64,000 bases of DNA from Nocardia colli (GTDB lineage Bacteria; Actinomycetota; Actinomycetes; Mycobacteriales; Mycobacteriaceae). The translations under genes and the position numbers were made by a program. The stretch covers positions 1 to 64,000 of the forward strand of contig NZ_VXLC01000036.1 of NCBI RefSeq assembly GCF_008704205.1, in the 5' to 3' direction. Of the stretch, positions 33,133-42,044 are shown one piece after another. Below the pieces are notes generated by a model. The model saw nothing but the letters and a program-made list of their open reading frames with translations, was not told the DNA's origin and ran no database searches. Numbering within the stretch: position 1 is the stretch's first letter; the number at the start of each line of letters is the position of its first letter.

Positions 33133-34398
33133 ATGGACTCGTCGCACGCGAGCACGGCTGTCGCGGAACAAGATTCCGTACAGACCGCGATCGCCCAACT
33201 GTTCGGCCCTGACGGCAGATCCGACCCGTACACCCCCGCCCGCGTGCTGCGCGAGGCGGGCCCGGTGCACCAGACCCCGCTCGGCCACCGCGTGCTGACC
33301 CGCTACGAGGACTGCGTCGCGGTGCTGTCCACGACCGCGTGGAGCCACGCGGAAGAGGCCGCGATGATGCATCCCACGGTGTCGCCGGAGAACGCGGCCG
33401 ACGAACTGCCCACCTCGTTCCTCTGGATGGAGCCGCCGGACCACACCCGGCTGCGCAACCTGGTGACCAAGGGCTTCACCCCGCGCATGGTGACCCGGCT
33501 GCGCCCGCGCATCGAGGAGCTCACCGAGCAACTCGTCGACAATGCGCTCGCGGCAGGCGAATTCGACCTCATCGAGACCATCGCCTACCCGCTGCCGCTG
33601 ATCATCGCCTGCGAGCTGATCGGCGTGCCGGCCGAGGCCTACGGCCAGGTGCACCAGTGGTCGCAGGACCTGGCCCGCGGCTTCGACCACGACTACACGC
33701 TGCCCGAGGAGGCGTTGAAGGCGCGCAGCGCCGGTTCGCGCGGCTTCATGACCTACTTCCGCGAGCTGCTGAACGAGCGGCGGGTGGACCCGAAGGACGA
33801 CCTGCTCAGCGTGCTGTCCCAGGTCGAGGACCGCGGCGACGTGCTCACCGAGCAGGAGCTGCTGGCCACCTGCATCACCACCTTCGTGGCCGGGCACGAG
33901 ACCACGGCGAACCTGATCGGCACCGGCATGTTGCAGCTCATGCGCAATCCGGACCAGATCGCCGCGCTGCGCGCGCGTCCCGAATTGTGCGCCTACGCGC
34001 CGGACGAGCTGCTCCGGCTCGAGCCGTCGGTGCAGATCACCACCCGGGCCGCGACCCGGCCGATCACCGTGGCCGGCCACGACTTCGAGACCGGGGAAGG
34101 CGTTGTGGTGCTGATCAATTCGGCCAATCGCGACGACGACGCCTACGTCGATTCGGATCGGGTCGACGTCGCCCGCTACTCCGACCCGAAGAACCCCGCC
34201 AAGAAGCACCTCGGGTTCAGCCTCGGCATCCACTACTGCCTGGGCGCGCCGCTGGCGCTGCTGGAGATGGAGATCCTCCTGGAGGTGTTGCTGCGCAAGG
34301 TCGAGGACATCGACCTGCTCACCGACACGCCGCCGTACAAGCCGAATGTCGTGATTCGGGGGCTGGAGGCGTTGCCGACGCGATTCACTCCCGCCTAG
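33133..34398 (+). CDS. cytochrome P450 (bacterial class I)
   Basis: A 421-residue soluble P450 with I-helix VAGHETTANL, K-helix DELLRLEPS (ExxR intact) and haem loop FSLGIHYCLG with Cys369. FLWMEPPDHTRLRNLV near residue 95 is the usual C-helix segment. ATG 33133 has an AGGAGGG ribosome site about 14-20 bases upstream. It follows the truncated monooxygenase by 98 bp in the same direction; the pair may once have been co-transcribed. Substrate unknown. Confidence 0.9.
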   Translation: MDSSHASTAVAEQDSVQTAIAQLFGPDGRSDPYTPARVLREAGPVHQTPLGHRVLTRYEDCVAVLSTTAWSHAEEAAMMHPTVSPENAADELPTSFLWMEPPDHTRLRNLVTKGFTPRMVTRLRPRIEELTEQLVDNALAAGEFDLIETIAYPLPLIIACELIGVPAEAYGQVHQWSQDLARGFDHDYTLPEEALKARSAGSRGFMTYFRELLNERRVDPKDDLLSVLSQVEDRGDVLTEQELLATCITTFVAGHETTANLIGTGMLQLMRNPDQIAALRARPELCAYAPDELLRLEPSVQITTRAATRPITVAGHDFETGEGVVVLINSANRDDDAYVDSDRVDVARYSDPKNPAKKHLGFSLGIHYCLGAPLALLEMEILLEVLLRKVEDIDLLTDTPPYKPNVVIRGLEALPTRFTPA

Positions 34399-34419
34399 AC
34401 GACTAGGATCTGACCGAAG

Positions 34420-34449
34420 GACCCGGAGCCGGAGGGGCGCCGGGTCTTT
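34420..34449. terminator. hairpin terminator after P450
   Basis: GACCCGG (34420-34426) pairs with CCGGGTC (34440-34446), followed by TTTC, between the convergent P450 and glycoside hydrolase genes. Confidence 0.6.
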
Positions 34450-34462
34450 CGCGTTGCACGGG

Positions 34463-36439
34463 TCAGTTGCCGAGGCAGAGTCGCCGTGGTGTCGCGTCTT
34501 TCGCGAGCCGGGCGTCCACACAGCCCGCGGGTAGATCGCCGGATGCTGTCGTGCCGAAGTTGGCGGTGACCGTCAGCGCGTTGTCGCCGAAAGTACTGCG
34601 CTGCACCAGGTGATCGTCGGTGAGCCACTGGAAGTCGGTCATCGGCAAGGTGCCCGCCGTCTCGTGCAGTGGCGCGAAATACTGTTGCAGGCGGGCGATC
34701 TCCGCGCCGTGCTCGGCGAGCTGGCGCTGGTCCAACGCCAGGTTCAGCGGTGTGTTGTTCAGTATCGCGGTCAGTGCGCGCATCGTTTGTTGTTGCGGCA
34801 GCTTGTAGTACGCGAGCTCCCAGCGGTCCAGGTTGATCAGCGAGTCGTGCAGCACTGTCTCGTACAGCGGGACGCGATAGGCCGGATCGAACATGGCCTC
34901 GGCCGCCGCTGTGGGAAGTTCGGCCGGCTGGAAGAAGAACTTCGGCGCGGCGGCCGGCGCCCAGCCGCCCCAGGTTTCCTTGTCGCGCTGGGCCTTCCAC
35001 AGCAGATCCGACACCGGCGTCTGGGAGCCGTGGCTGTAGGCCAGCAGCGTGCTCGCCCACGCGCCCGCCGATTCGGAGCCGAGCACCTGTTTGCGCTCCT
35101 CGGCCAGTTTGCGCATGCGGGCGAGGCGATTGTCGCGGTCCTGCTTCTTGTTCATCGCGTGCCCGGGGCTGTAGTCGTCGAAGAAATCGCCTGCCGCGTC
35201 GACGTCGAGGAAGTAGGTGTTGGCTCCGTTCGCGGTGATGCTCGCGTAGCGGTCGTCGAGCAGGCGCGAATCCTGCGCCAGGGCTTGGGTACTGAGGTAG
35301 CAGCCGCGGCCGCCGAACCCGGTTTCCGGCGTGCCGTTCGCGTCGTGCACGCAGCCGGTCGGCCACAGCTGGCCGGGCCAGCGGGAGCTCGGGTTGTCGG
35401 CGGTGGCCGGGTCCTGCGCGTTGTCGTACGAATCGTAGGGTCCGGCAAGGTATCCGGCCTGTTTCGCCGCGTCGATCGCCGCGGGTGTCATCGGGTCGTC
35501 GCCGGCGTCGTAGCCGAGCCACATGCGGCTCAGGCCGAGATCCTGCATTTTGCGGATGGCCTCGGGTGTGCGGCCGTCACCCCAGAGGTAGGCGTGAAAT
35601 GCGCCGAGCAGCTTGGCGATCGGCGGATTCTCGCGGATCTTGTCGGCGAGGGAACGGAATTGGCCATGCTGGATGAGCCAGGCGCGGTAGTCCTTCGCGG
35701 CGGCGACGGGGGAGGCGTCGGTGAGGGCGAAAGTGACGGTGTAGTCGCGGGTGTCGGCTCTGGCCGCGAAATCGTGTTCGGCGGTGGTGTGCAGCCTTCC
35801 GTCGGTGGATTGCACCGTCAGGGTGGTGCCGATGTCGGTGGGGGCGAGGTAGCTCACGCCGCGGTCGCCGATGCGGTAACCCCAGAACGGCATGGTCAGT
35901 CCGGACGTCAGGTCGAGCGGATTGTCGACCAGGGCGGCGTCGGAGGAATTCCAGAACGGGTCGGCGACGGGCAGCGACAGGCCCTCGCCGCGGGGGAGTT
36001 GCAGTGCGGCGGCGGCCGGATCGGTGCCGGTCACCGGCCAGGCCACCCGCTCGTCGCGGTCGCTCTGCATGCTGATTCGCAGACGGCCGTCGGCGGTGTC
36101 CGCGGTGACCGTGAGTCCCTTTTCGGGATAGGTCCAGGTGGCCAGCTCACCGGTGATCCGGATCGGACCTGCCGCACCGAGCCCGCCCGTCGCACCGCCG
36201 GACATCGCGATGCGCGCACCGTCACCGGTGACGCCGGTGACGGCCAGCGAGGTCGTGTCCACGTCTGCCTGACCACCCTTGATCGGCAGCAGCACATGGT
36301 CGCCGCGCTGCTCGGGTCGTGCGCTCGCGGTGTCGCTGGCACATGCGGTGATACCCAGCCCCGCGAGCAGCGCGACGGTGGTGAGGGTGGCCCCGGCCGC
36401 GATCCTGCGGCGGGTGCGCTCGTTGCTCCGACGTCTCAT
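34463..36439 (-). CDS. secreted lipoprotein, GH101/GH129-like glycoside hydrolase
   Basis: A 658-residue exported protein. The N-terminus has a basic start, hydrophobic stretch and lipobox ITAC (lipidated Cys near residue 32). Residues ~40-270 look like a beta-sandwich; the rest resembles the TIM barrel of GH101/GH129-type enzymes, with FLDVDAAGDFFDDYSPGH supplying a likely nucleophile Asp and VLGSESAGAW a likely acid Glu. That assignment is by motif pattern only. It is divergently arranged with a two-component system 89 bp away, which may control it. ATG 36439 is chosen because it starts a proper signal peptide. Confidence 0.65.
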   Translation of the reverse strand: MRRRSNERTRRRIAAGATLTTVALLAGLGITACASDTASARPEQRGDHVLLPIKGGQADVDTTSLAVTGVTGDGARIAMSGGATGGLGAAGPIRITGELATWTYPEKGLTVTADTADGRLRISMQSDRDERVAWPVTGTDPAAAALQLPRGEGLSLPVADPFWNSSDAALVDNPLDLTSGLTMPFWGYRIGDRGVSYLAPTDIGTTLTVQSTDGRLHTTAEHDFAARADTRDYTVTFALTDASPVAAAKDYRAWLIQHGQFRSLADKIRENPPIAKLLGAFHAYLWGDGRTPEAIRKMQDLGLSRMWLGYDAGDDPMTPAAIDAAKQAGYLAGPYDSYDNAQDPATADNPSSRWPGQLWPTGCVHDANGTPETGFGGRGCYLSTQALAQDSRLLDDRYASITANGANTYFLDVDAAGDFFDDYSPGHAMNKKQDRDNRLARMRKLAEERKQVLGSESAGAWASTLLAYSHGSQTPVSDLLWKAQRDKETWGGWAPAAAPKFFFQPAELPTAAAEAMFDPAYRVPLYETVLHDSLINLDRWELAYYKLPQQQTMRALTAILNNTPLNLALDQRQLAEHGAEIARLQQYFAPLHETAGTLPMTDFQWLTDDHLVQRSTFGDNALTVTANFGTTASGDLPAGCVDARLAKDATPRRLCLGN

Positions 36440-36528
36440 GCCAGGCACGGTGCCGCGGCCGGATGAGAGTTCGATGAGACCGCCTCGGGTCCCGGGCCTG
36501 CGCGAACCCGATCCGTAGTATCCGGACC

Positions 36529-37200
36529 ATGCGCGTTTTGGTGGTGGACGACGAGGACGCGGTCCGCGAGGCACTCGTGCGCGCGATGGACAGCGAAGGG
36601 TACGAGACTCGCGCCGCCGGTGACGGCGCCGCGGCGCTGGCCGAGATCGAACGGTGGCAGCCGGAAGTGGTGCTGCTGGATGTGCTGATGCCGTTCATGG
36701 ACGGGCTGACGGCGTGCCGGCGGTTGCGGGCGCGCGGTGATCGCACGCCGATCCTGATGCTCACCGCGCGGGACGCGGTGGCCGATCGGGTCGACGGCCT
36801 GGACGCGGGTGCGGACGATTACCTGGTCAAGCCGTTCGATCTGGATGAGCTGCTCGCCCGCGTTCGCGCGCTGGTCCGGCGCACGTATCCCGACGACGGT
36901 GCCGTGCTGTCCTGTGCGGACCTTGTCATGGACACCACCGCGCACGAGGTTCGCCGCGGCGCACGCCTGGTCGAACTCAGCCGCACCGAGTTCTCCTTGC
37001 TCGAGGTGCTGCTGCGTAACGAAGGTCAAGCTCTGCCCCGCGAGACGCTCATCGAACGGGTGTGGGGCACCGGGCTCGGCTCGACGTCGAATTCGCTCGA
37101 GGTCTACATCCGCTACCTGCGGCGCAAGCTCGAAGCCGACAACGAACCCCGGCTGATCCACACCCTGCGCGGCATCGGCTACCGGCTGGCTCCGCCGTGA
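36529..37200 (+). CDS. OmpR/PhoB-family response regulator, MprA-like
   Basis: A 223-residue response regulator: receiver domain (VVDDEDAVREAL, phospho-acceptor Asp51 in LLDVLMPFMDG, LTAR, DDYLVKPF) and a C-terminal winged helix (LSRTEFSLLEVLLRNEGQALPRETL; HTLRGIGYRL). Closest in style to MprA/PrrA of mycobacteria. Its stop overlaps the kinase GTG start (GTGA), so the pair is translationally coupled. Confidence 0.92.
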   Translation: MRVLVVDDEDAVREALVRAMDSEGYETRAAGDGAAALAEIERWQPEVVLLDVLMPFMDGLTACRRLRARGDRTPILMLTARDAVADRVDGLDAGADDYLVKPFDLDELLARVRALVRRTYPDDGAVLSCADLVMDTTAHEVRRGARLVELSRTEFSLLEVLLRNEGQALPRETLIERVWGTGLGSTSNSLEVYIRYLRRKLEADNEPRLIHTLRGIGYRLAPP

Positions 37201-38570
37201 AACTGCCCGGTTCGCTGCGCGCCCGGATCGCGCTGTTCTGCGTCGCCGCCATCGCGATGGCGCTCGCGGGCATGGGATTCGCCGCCTACGCCGTGGTCGC
37301 GCACGAACTCGACAGCTCCCTCGACCTCGGCCTGCGCAGGGAAGCAACCCGCATCACCCGCACGATCGCGACCGACGCGGACGTCGCCACCGCGTCCGGA
37401 CCGTGCCGATACCTGACCGCGCCGAGTTGCGTGCAGGTCGTGGCCGCCGACGGGCGCATCGAATCCGAGCACGACCCGAACCAGCCGCTGCCGGTCGACT
37501 CCGCCACCACGGCGGTCGCCGCCGGCACCCGAGCCGCGTTCTTCAGCGACCTCGATCTCGACGGCTATTCGCTCCGGATGTACACCGCGCCACTGCGTTC
37601 CGGCTCCGCGGTGCAGATCGCGCAGCGCGCGGACCCGGTCGACACGAGCCTTCGCCGCGTCGCCTACGCGCTCATCGCCGCAGCCGCTGTCGGGATCCTC
37701 CTCGCCATCGCTGCCGGTCTCGCCGTTGCCCGCCGCGCCGTCGCCCCGGTCACCACCCTGACCGCCGCCGCCGAACGCATCGCCGACACCCGCGACCCTC
37801 GTCACCACATCACCGTCACCGGGCCCGACGAACTCCAAAGCCTGGCAACCAGTTTCAACACGATGCTCGATGAACTGGACCAGGCCTTGACCGCCGAACG
37901 AACCTCCCGCGCCGCCCAGCACCGGCTGATCGCCGACGCCTCCCATGAACTGCGCACCCCGCTGACTGCCCTGCGCACCAACATCGATTTGCTCCGCCGA
38001 GCCTCCCGCCTCAGCGCCGGACAACTCGACGAAACCGTCGTCGCGCTACGCGTCCAATCCGAGGAACTCTCCGGCCTCGTCACCGATCTGATCGACCTGG
38101 CCCGCGCCGACGACCCGGCCGCCGCGCTGGAATCCCTCGAAGACCTCCGGCTGGACCTGCTCGTCGCGGACTGCCTCGGCACCGCCGAACGTCACTGGCC
38201 CGCAGTCACATTCGAAACCGACCTCGCCCCGACCACGATCCACGGCGCGTCCGCGCGCCTCACCCGCGCCATCACCAACCTCCTCGACAACGCCGCCAAA
38301 TTCAGCCCACCCCAAGGCCGGATCTACATCCGCCTGCACCACAACGAGCTGACCGTTCGCGATCAAGGCCCTGGCATTCCACCCGACGACCTCCCGCACA
38401 TCTTCGACCGCTTCTACCGATCCGCCACCGCCCGCACCAAACCCGGGCACGGGCTAGGACTGGCCATCGTCAAGCAGGTCGCCGACCTCCACGGCGCGAC
38501 CGCAACCGCTGAATCCCCGCCCGGCGGCGGCGCAGTATTCCGCCTCGTCTTCCCCGAGTCGGCGGACTGA
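37197..38570 (+). CDS. sensor histidine kinase, MprB-like
   Basis: A 457-residue membrane kinase. Transmembrane helices at about 12-34 and 156-178 bracket a ~120-residue extracytoplasmic sensor; a HAMP domain follows, then the H-box DASHELRTPLTALR with His250, N-box ITNLLDNAAKFSPP, DQGPGIPPDD, FDRFYR and GHGLGLAIVKQV. It partners the response regulator upstream. The signal sensed is unknown; envelope stress is the role of MprB. Confidence 0.92.
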   Translation: MKLPGSLRARIALFCVAAIAMALAGMGFAAYAVVAHELDSSLDLGLRREATRITRTIATDADVATASGPCRYLTAPSCVQVVAADGRIESEHDPNQPLPVDSATTAVAAGTRAAFFSDLDLDGYSLRMYTAPLRSGSAVQIAQRADPVDTSLRRVAYALIAAAAVGILLAIAAGLAVARRAVAPVTTLTAAAERIADTRDPRHHITVTGPDELQSLATSFNTMLDELDQALTAERTSRAAQHRLIADASHELRTPLTALRTNIDLLRRASRLSAGQLDETVVALRVQSEELSGLVTDLIDLARADDPAAALESLEDLRLDLLVADCLGTAERHWPAVTFETDLAPTTIHGASARLTRAITNLLDNAAKFSPPQGRIYIRLHHNELTVRDQGPGIPPDDLPHIFDRFYRSATARTKPGHGLGLAIVKQVADLHGATATAESPPGGGAVFRLVFPESAD

Positions 38571-38697
38571 ACAACTCCGGCCTCCGTCACCACCGGTGAC
38601 CTCCGTGTGTGGCGACCCGATCAGGAACGGCGGATCGGGTCGCACCCGCGCTCGATATTGCGTCGCCATATACGGTCCGTGCTGCCAGAATCAGCCG

Positions 38698-39324
38698 ATG
38701 CCGGTCGACCAGAACCTCCTTCTCGCCTTCATAGCCACCACGTTCATCGCGATGATCACGCCCGGCCCGGACATGCTGTTCGTCCTCGGCTGCGGGATGC
38801 GGGGTGGTCCGCGGGCCGGACTGCTCGCCACGGCGGGGGTGGCGACGAGCGAGGCGATTCACGTCGCGGTCGCGGCGGCCGGGCTGGCCGCGCTGTTCGC
38901 CGCGGTCCCGGTGGCCTTCACCGTGGTTCGGGTGCTGGGTGCCGGGTATCTGATCTACCTTGGCGTGCAAGCGATTCGGCGGCGTTCGAGTCTGCCGTCC
39001 GAGGAAGCGCAGGTGGGTGTTTCCGGGCGGAAGGCGTACCTGTCCGGGCTGTTCACCAATCTGCTGAATCCGAAGATGGTGACGTTCACGATCGCGTTCC
39101 TTCCGCTGTTCATCGATCCGAGTCGCGGCCAGATCTGGTTGCAGTTCGTGATTCTCGGCGCGATCATGATCGCGTTCGAGTTCCTGGTCGACGGCGCGGT
39201 CGGGGTGCTGGCCGGCCGGATCGGCGGGTGGCTGCGCCGCCGGCATGCCGCGCGTCGCCGGATCGAGGTCGCCACCGGCGGGATCTTCATCGGTCTCGGT
39301 GTACGGCTGGCCGTCCAGCACTAG
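38698..39324 (+). CDS. LysE/RhtB-family exporter
   Basis: A 208-residue protein with about six transmembrane helices. The N-terminal FIATTFIAMITPGPDMLFVLGCGMRGGPRAGL and the central GYLIYLGVQAIRRR and GLFTNLLNPKMVTF are the hallmarks of the family, which exports amino acids and derivatives. ATG 38698 lies at the start of the first helix. No regulator adjacent. Confidence 0.9.
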   Translation: MPVDQNLLLAFIATTFIAMITPGPDMLFVLGCGMRGGPRAGLLATAGVATSEAIHVAVAAAGLAALFAAVPVAFTVVRVLGAGYLIYLGVQAIRRRSSLPSEEAQVGVSGRKAYLSGLFTNLLNPKMVTFTIAFLPLFIDPSRGQIWLQFVILGAIMIAFEFLVDGAVGVLAGRIGGWLRRRHAARRRIEVATGGIFIGLGVRLAVQH

Positions 39325-39472
39325 CCGATACTCGCGGTTGATGCCGACTCGAGCCGCGGCACGAGGTGCGCGGCGATCCCCCAGACCTGACAGCAACCAC
39401 GAACAGCTCACAGGTTAACCGAGTTGCCAACCCCCACGCCCTATCCGGCTGTCACCCTTCCACCTTGCCGCT

Positions 39473-39800
39473 GAGCGGGACATGGTGGCGGGGCTACTCG
39501 CATTTTGCCGCTGTCGTGTCCCGTTGGTGATCGTCGTCCCTGTTGAGCGGGACGTGGCTGCGGGGCACTCGCCTTTTGCTGCCGGCTTCGCCCGCTGGGG
39601 TCTACGTCGATGCCGGTGCTTACAGACTGGCACGCCATGGCCGGCTGCTCTCGGCCCTCACGCCGTCATGTCCCGTTCTACATTCACCCTTCCGTCGAAC
39701 GGGACATGGCTGGGCCCTCACTCGCACTTAGCCGCCACCAAGTCCCGTTCGGCGTTCGCCCTTCCGTCGAGCGGGATGTGGCGGCGGGGATATGTGGACT
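39473..39800. repeat. degenerate 72-bp tandem repeats with internal palindromes
   Basis: Copies of GA(G/A)CGGGA(C/T)(A/G)TGG begin at 39473, 39545, 39697 and 39769: spacings 72, 152 and 72, with a decayed unit in the middle. Each is followed by a (C)GGGG...ACTCGC-(A/C)TTT-GCCGC-like stretch and faced by a (C/A)(G/A)TGTCCCGTT copy. One pair is a perfect 12-bp inverted repeat (39667-39678 with 39697-39708, 18-base loop). Not coding as far as I can see. Could be an intergenic miniature repeat or a protein-binding array. Confidence 0.65.
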
Positions 39801-39813
39801 ATCCGGTGGCACC

Positions 39814-39930
39814 ATGCTCGACGCGCTCCTGGACGGCGAGTGGACCGAAGCGCAGCAGGCGATCCGTGTCGAGATTGCCGCGCACGGCGAGTCGATCTCG
39901 GCGGCGCTGGCCGCGGCGATCGCCGCGTAA
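39814..39930 (+). other. doubtful 38-codon open frame
   Basis: An ATG-initiated frame (MLDALLDGEWTEAQQA at its start) with a proper TAA follows the repeat array. It lacks a good ribosome site. The LDALLDGEW start recalls the N-terminal helix of some acyl-CoA dehydrogenases or oxidases, so it could be a gene relic. Otherwise 39325-40060 holds no gene I can support. Confidence 0.2.
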
Positions 39931-40060
39931 CCCGCCGATCCCCAGATTTGCCGCTGGCGTGCTGGGCCCGGAAGGAGAAATATAGGCGTGCAACCGCCAG
40001 CGGACGGCGTCGCGAAGCCAGACCGCCGCCGCCCTGTTCGGGTATGAGAGGGAGCGGACT

Positions 40061-40933
40061 GTGCACGACGCCACCGAGACCACCGAGGCGCGGCCGGGCG
40101 CGTCGACCGACGGACACGCCGAGTCCTACACCTGGGAAATCGTCCACGACGGCGCCACCGTCGAGTCCGGCGAGAGCTACCTGGGCGAAGCGCACCCGCT
40201 CACCGGCAGCACCGCGAGCCAGCACTACGAGATCGCCTGCGGGATATTCGAGCAAGCCTGCGACTCGGCGGTGGAGGAGCATCGCTACGAGGTGATGATG
40301 GCGCGCGTGGAGGACCGGCCCGAACCGCGCTCGGTCACCATCGTCACCGTGCTGCTGCGGTATGCCGACGGCAGCGTCGCGGTCTCGATGACCGCGCACC
40401 CGCGGCACCGCCCGATCACCGAGCAGGACCTCGACGAATACCGCGACTACCTGGAGTGGGCCGAAGAGGACCACCGCCGCTTCCTCGAGCAGAAGACGCT
40501 CGGCGACGAACCCTTCGACCTCCCCTGGGAATCCACCGAAGACGAGTGGACCCCCGACGAAACGATCGACCAGTCCGACCCGCGCCTGGCCCGGATCACC
40601 GAACTGGAAGCCGAGGCCGCCGACATTCGCGCCGAAGTCTTCGACCCCGACCACTGCCGCGAACTCCACTTCCGTGCCGACCAGAAACAACGCGAAGCCC
40701 GAACTGCCGCAACGGAAGCCGCCGCGACCGGCGACACCGCCGCGCTGGCGGCCGCCGAACGCGAACTCGCCCACCGCACCGAACGCGTCACCCGCTGGAC
40801 CACCCTGCTCGCCGAATCCACCGCCGCCTACCTGCAAGCGGCGGCGCTGGACGCGGAGGCGACGCAGGTGCGTCGTGCGTTGCAAGCCGACACACAACCG
40901 GCCGAAGCCGGAATGCTCGGCGAATCCACGTAG
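40061..40933 (+). CDS. hypothetical acidic protein with C-terminal coiled coil
   Basis: A 290-residue soluble protein I do not recognise. Residues ~20-110 appear alpha/beta (YTWEIVHDGATVESGESYLG; VTIVTVLLRYADGSVAVSMTA), residues 115-170 are highly acidic and helical, and the last ~110 residues form a long Ala/Glu/Arg-rich coiled coil. No signal peptide or membrane segment. Start GTG 40061, after a GAGAGGGAG ribosome site. It stands alone, convergent with the RNHCP genes. Confidence 0.65.
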   Translation: MHDATETTEARPGASTDGHAESYTWEIVHDGATVESGESYLGEAHPLTGSTASQHYEIACGIFEQACDSAVEEHRYEVMMARVEDRPEPRSVTIVTVLLRYADGSVAVSMTAHPRHRPITEQDLDEYRDYLEWAEEDHRRFLEQKTLGDEPFDLPWESTEDEWTPDETIDQSDPRLARITELEAEAADIRAEVFDPDHCRELHFRADQKQREARTAATEAAATGDTAALAAAERELAHRTERVTRWTTLLAESTAAYLQAAALDAEATQVRRALQADTQPAEAGMLGEST

Positions 40934-40976
40934 CTGTTCCGATGCCTACTGCTCGCGCGGTAGGCACCGGACAACT

Positions 40977-41387
40977 TCACAGCGCCAGCAGCGCGCGGTG
41001 ACCGATCCGCGGATCGGCCAACGGGCGCAACGCTATTCGCATGAGGGCCAAGGCGTTGTCGTCGCCGGCTATGCGGTTGGCTTTGACCGCGCCGCAGGCC
41101 AGGCACTGGTGGACGAGCTGCCATTCGCCGTTGTCGCGCGCGGACATGCTCACCGCTTCCATTCGCCCTTTGCACGGCTCGGCCCGGTCGCCGGGGACGC
41201 GTCGGTCCACGTGGCGGCTGGTCAGGCAGTGCGGGCAGTGGTTGCGGTGGGCGGTGCCGGGCGCGGCGATCGGCACGTCCATCCGGCAGCCGAGGCAGCG
41301 GAACGCGTCGCCGGATTCGCCTGCGCGGCCGTGCAATACGTGCTTGGCGCGTTGCGGGCGGTGGCCCGCCGGTTTTCTGCGTGGCAT
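40977..41387 (-). CDS. RNHCP domain zinc-ribbon protein
   Basis: A 136-residue protein with the RNHCP domain: FRCLGCRMDVP, the name-giving HRNHCPHCLTSRHVD near residue 48, and a second pair LVHQCLACGAVKANRI. The Cys pairs should bind zinc. The ~20-residue N-terminus is basic. Function of the family is unknown; nucleic-acid binding is often supposed. It lies 10 bp after a paralogue. Confidence 0.82.
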   Translation of the reverse strand: MPRRKPAGHRPQRAKHVLHGRAGESGDAFRCLGCRMDVPIAAPGTAHRNHCPHCLTSRHVDRRVPGDRAEPCKGRMEAVSMSARDNGEWQLVHQCLACGAVKANRIAGDDNALALMRIALRPLADPRIGHRALLAL

Positions 41388-41397
41388 GGCGCACCCC

Positions 41398-41772
41398 CTA
41401 CAGATCGCCGAAGACTTCGAGCGGGAACGGCGGTTCGGCGAGCGGGCGGACCGCCATGCGCATCAGGATGAGCTGGTTGTCGTCGCCGCACACGGGGTGC
41501 AGCGCCAGCTCGTGACAGCGGGTGCACCGATGCACGACGGCCCATTCGCCGGTGCGCAGCACGGCGATCGACAGCGGCGCCATTCTGGCCCGGCACTCGG
41601 AGATGCCGCCCTCGACATGGTCGTGGGTGTGTCGTGAGTTCAGGCAGCTCGGGCAGTGGTTGCGCCAGCTGTTGTCGGGGGCGAGCGTGGCGACGACGAG
41701 GCCGCAGCGCACGCAGGTGAAGGTGTCGGTGCGCAGCGATGCGCTCGGACCGTGAGAGGTGTTGTCTGACAC
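41398..41772 (-). CDS. RNHCP domain zinc-ribbon protein, paralogue
   Basis: A 124-residue RNHCP protein (FTCVRCGLVV, WRNHCPSCLNSRHTHD, VHRCTRCHEL) clearly related to the gene 10 bp downstream; the common C-terminal GDDNxLxLMRxAxRPLA supports a tandem duplication. Start GTG 41772 is set by an AAAGGAG ribosome site eight bases upstream. Probably co-transcribed with its partner. A structured inverted repeat lies in its leader region. Confidence 0.82.
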   Translation of the reverse strand: MSDNTSHGPSASLRTDTFTCVRCGLVVATLAPDNSWRNHCPSCLNSRHTHDHVEGGISECRARMAPLSIAVLRTGEWAVVHRCTRCHELALHPVCGDDNQLILMRMAVRPLAEPPFPLEVFGDL

Positions 41773-41816
41773 CCGGATTACTCCTTTGCTGAGGGTTGGG
41801 AAACAGCAGGAGCAGG

Positions 41817-41908
41817 CCGAGCGCGCCTCGAAGCTAGTTAGCGGCGGTTGGCGGTGCGGGCGCGAGCGAACCGACGCGGTTCGACTCGACGCGGTGAGGC
41901 GCGCTCGG
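41817..41908. repeat. 13-bp inverted repeat with nested hairpin
   Basis: Perfect 13-bp arms at 41817-41829 and 41896-41908 enclose 66 bp that include a second perfect hairpin, CGAACCG-ACG-CGGTTCG (41867-41883). The element lies in the gap between the MFS gene stop and the RNHCP start, upstream of the latter on its own strand. It may be a structured leader, a terminator for the MFS operon or a transposon-end remnant. Confidence 0.5.
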
Positions 41909-42044
41909 CGCGGTCCGGGGCATAGACACTCATTTCTGGGCCCGCCGTGGGCCCGGTCACCGATCGCTCGGGCGCTTCTACCAGCGCGGCAGCAACCGTA
42001 GCAACGCTGCCTCGATGGTCGCCACCGATTTTGCCGAGCGGGGA

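Noticed and set aside
39473..39800. Considered as a CRISPR array
   Set aside because: Units are degenerate, spaced 72/152/72 with similar rather than unique intervening sequence, and no cas gene is near.
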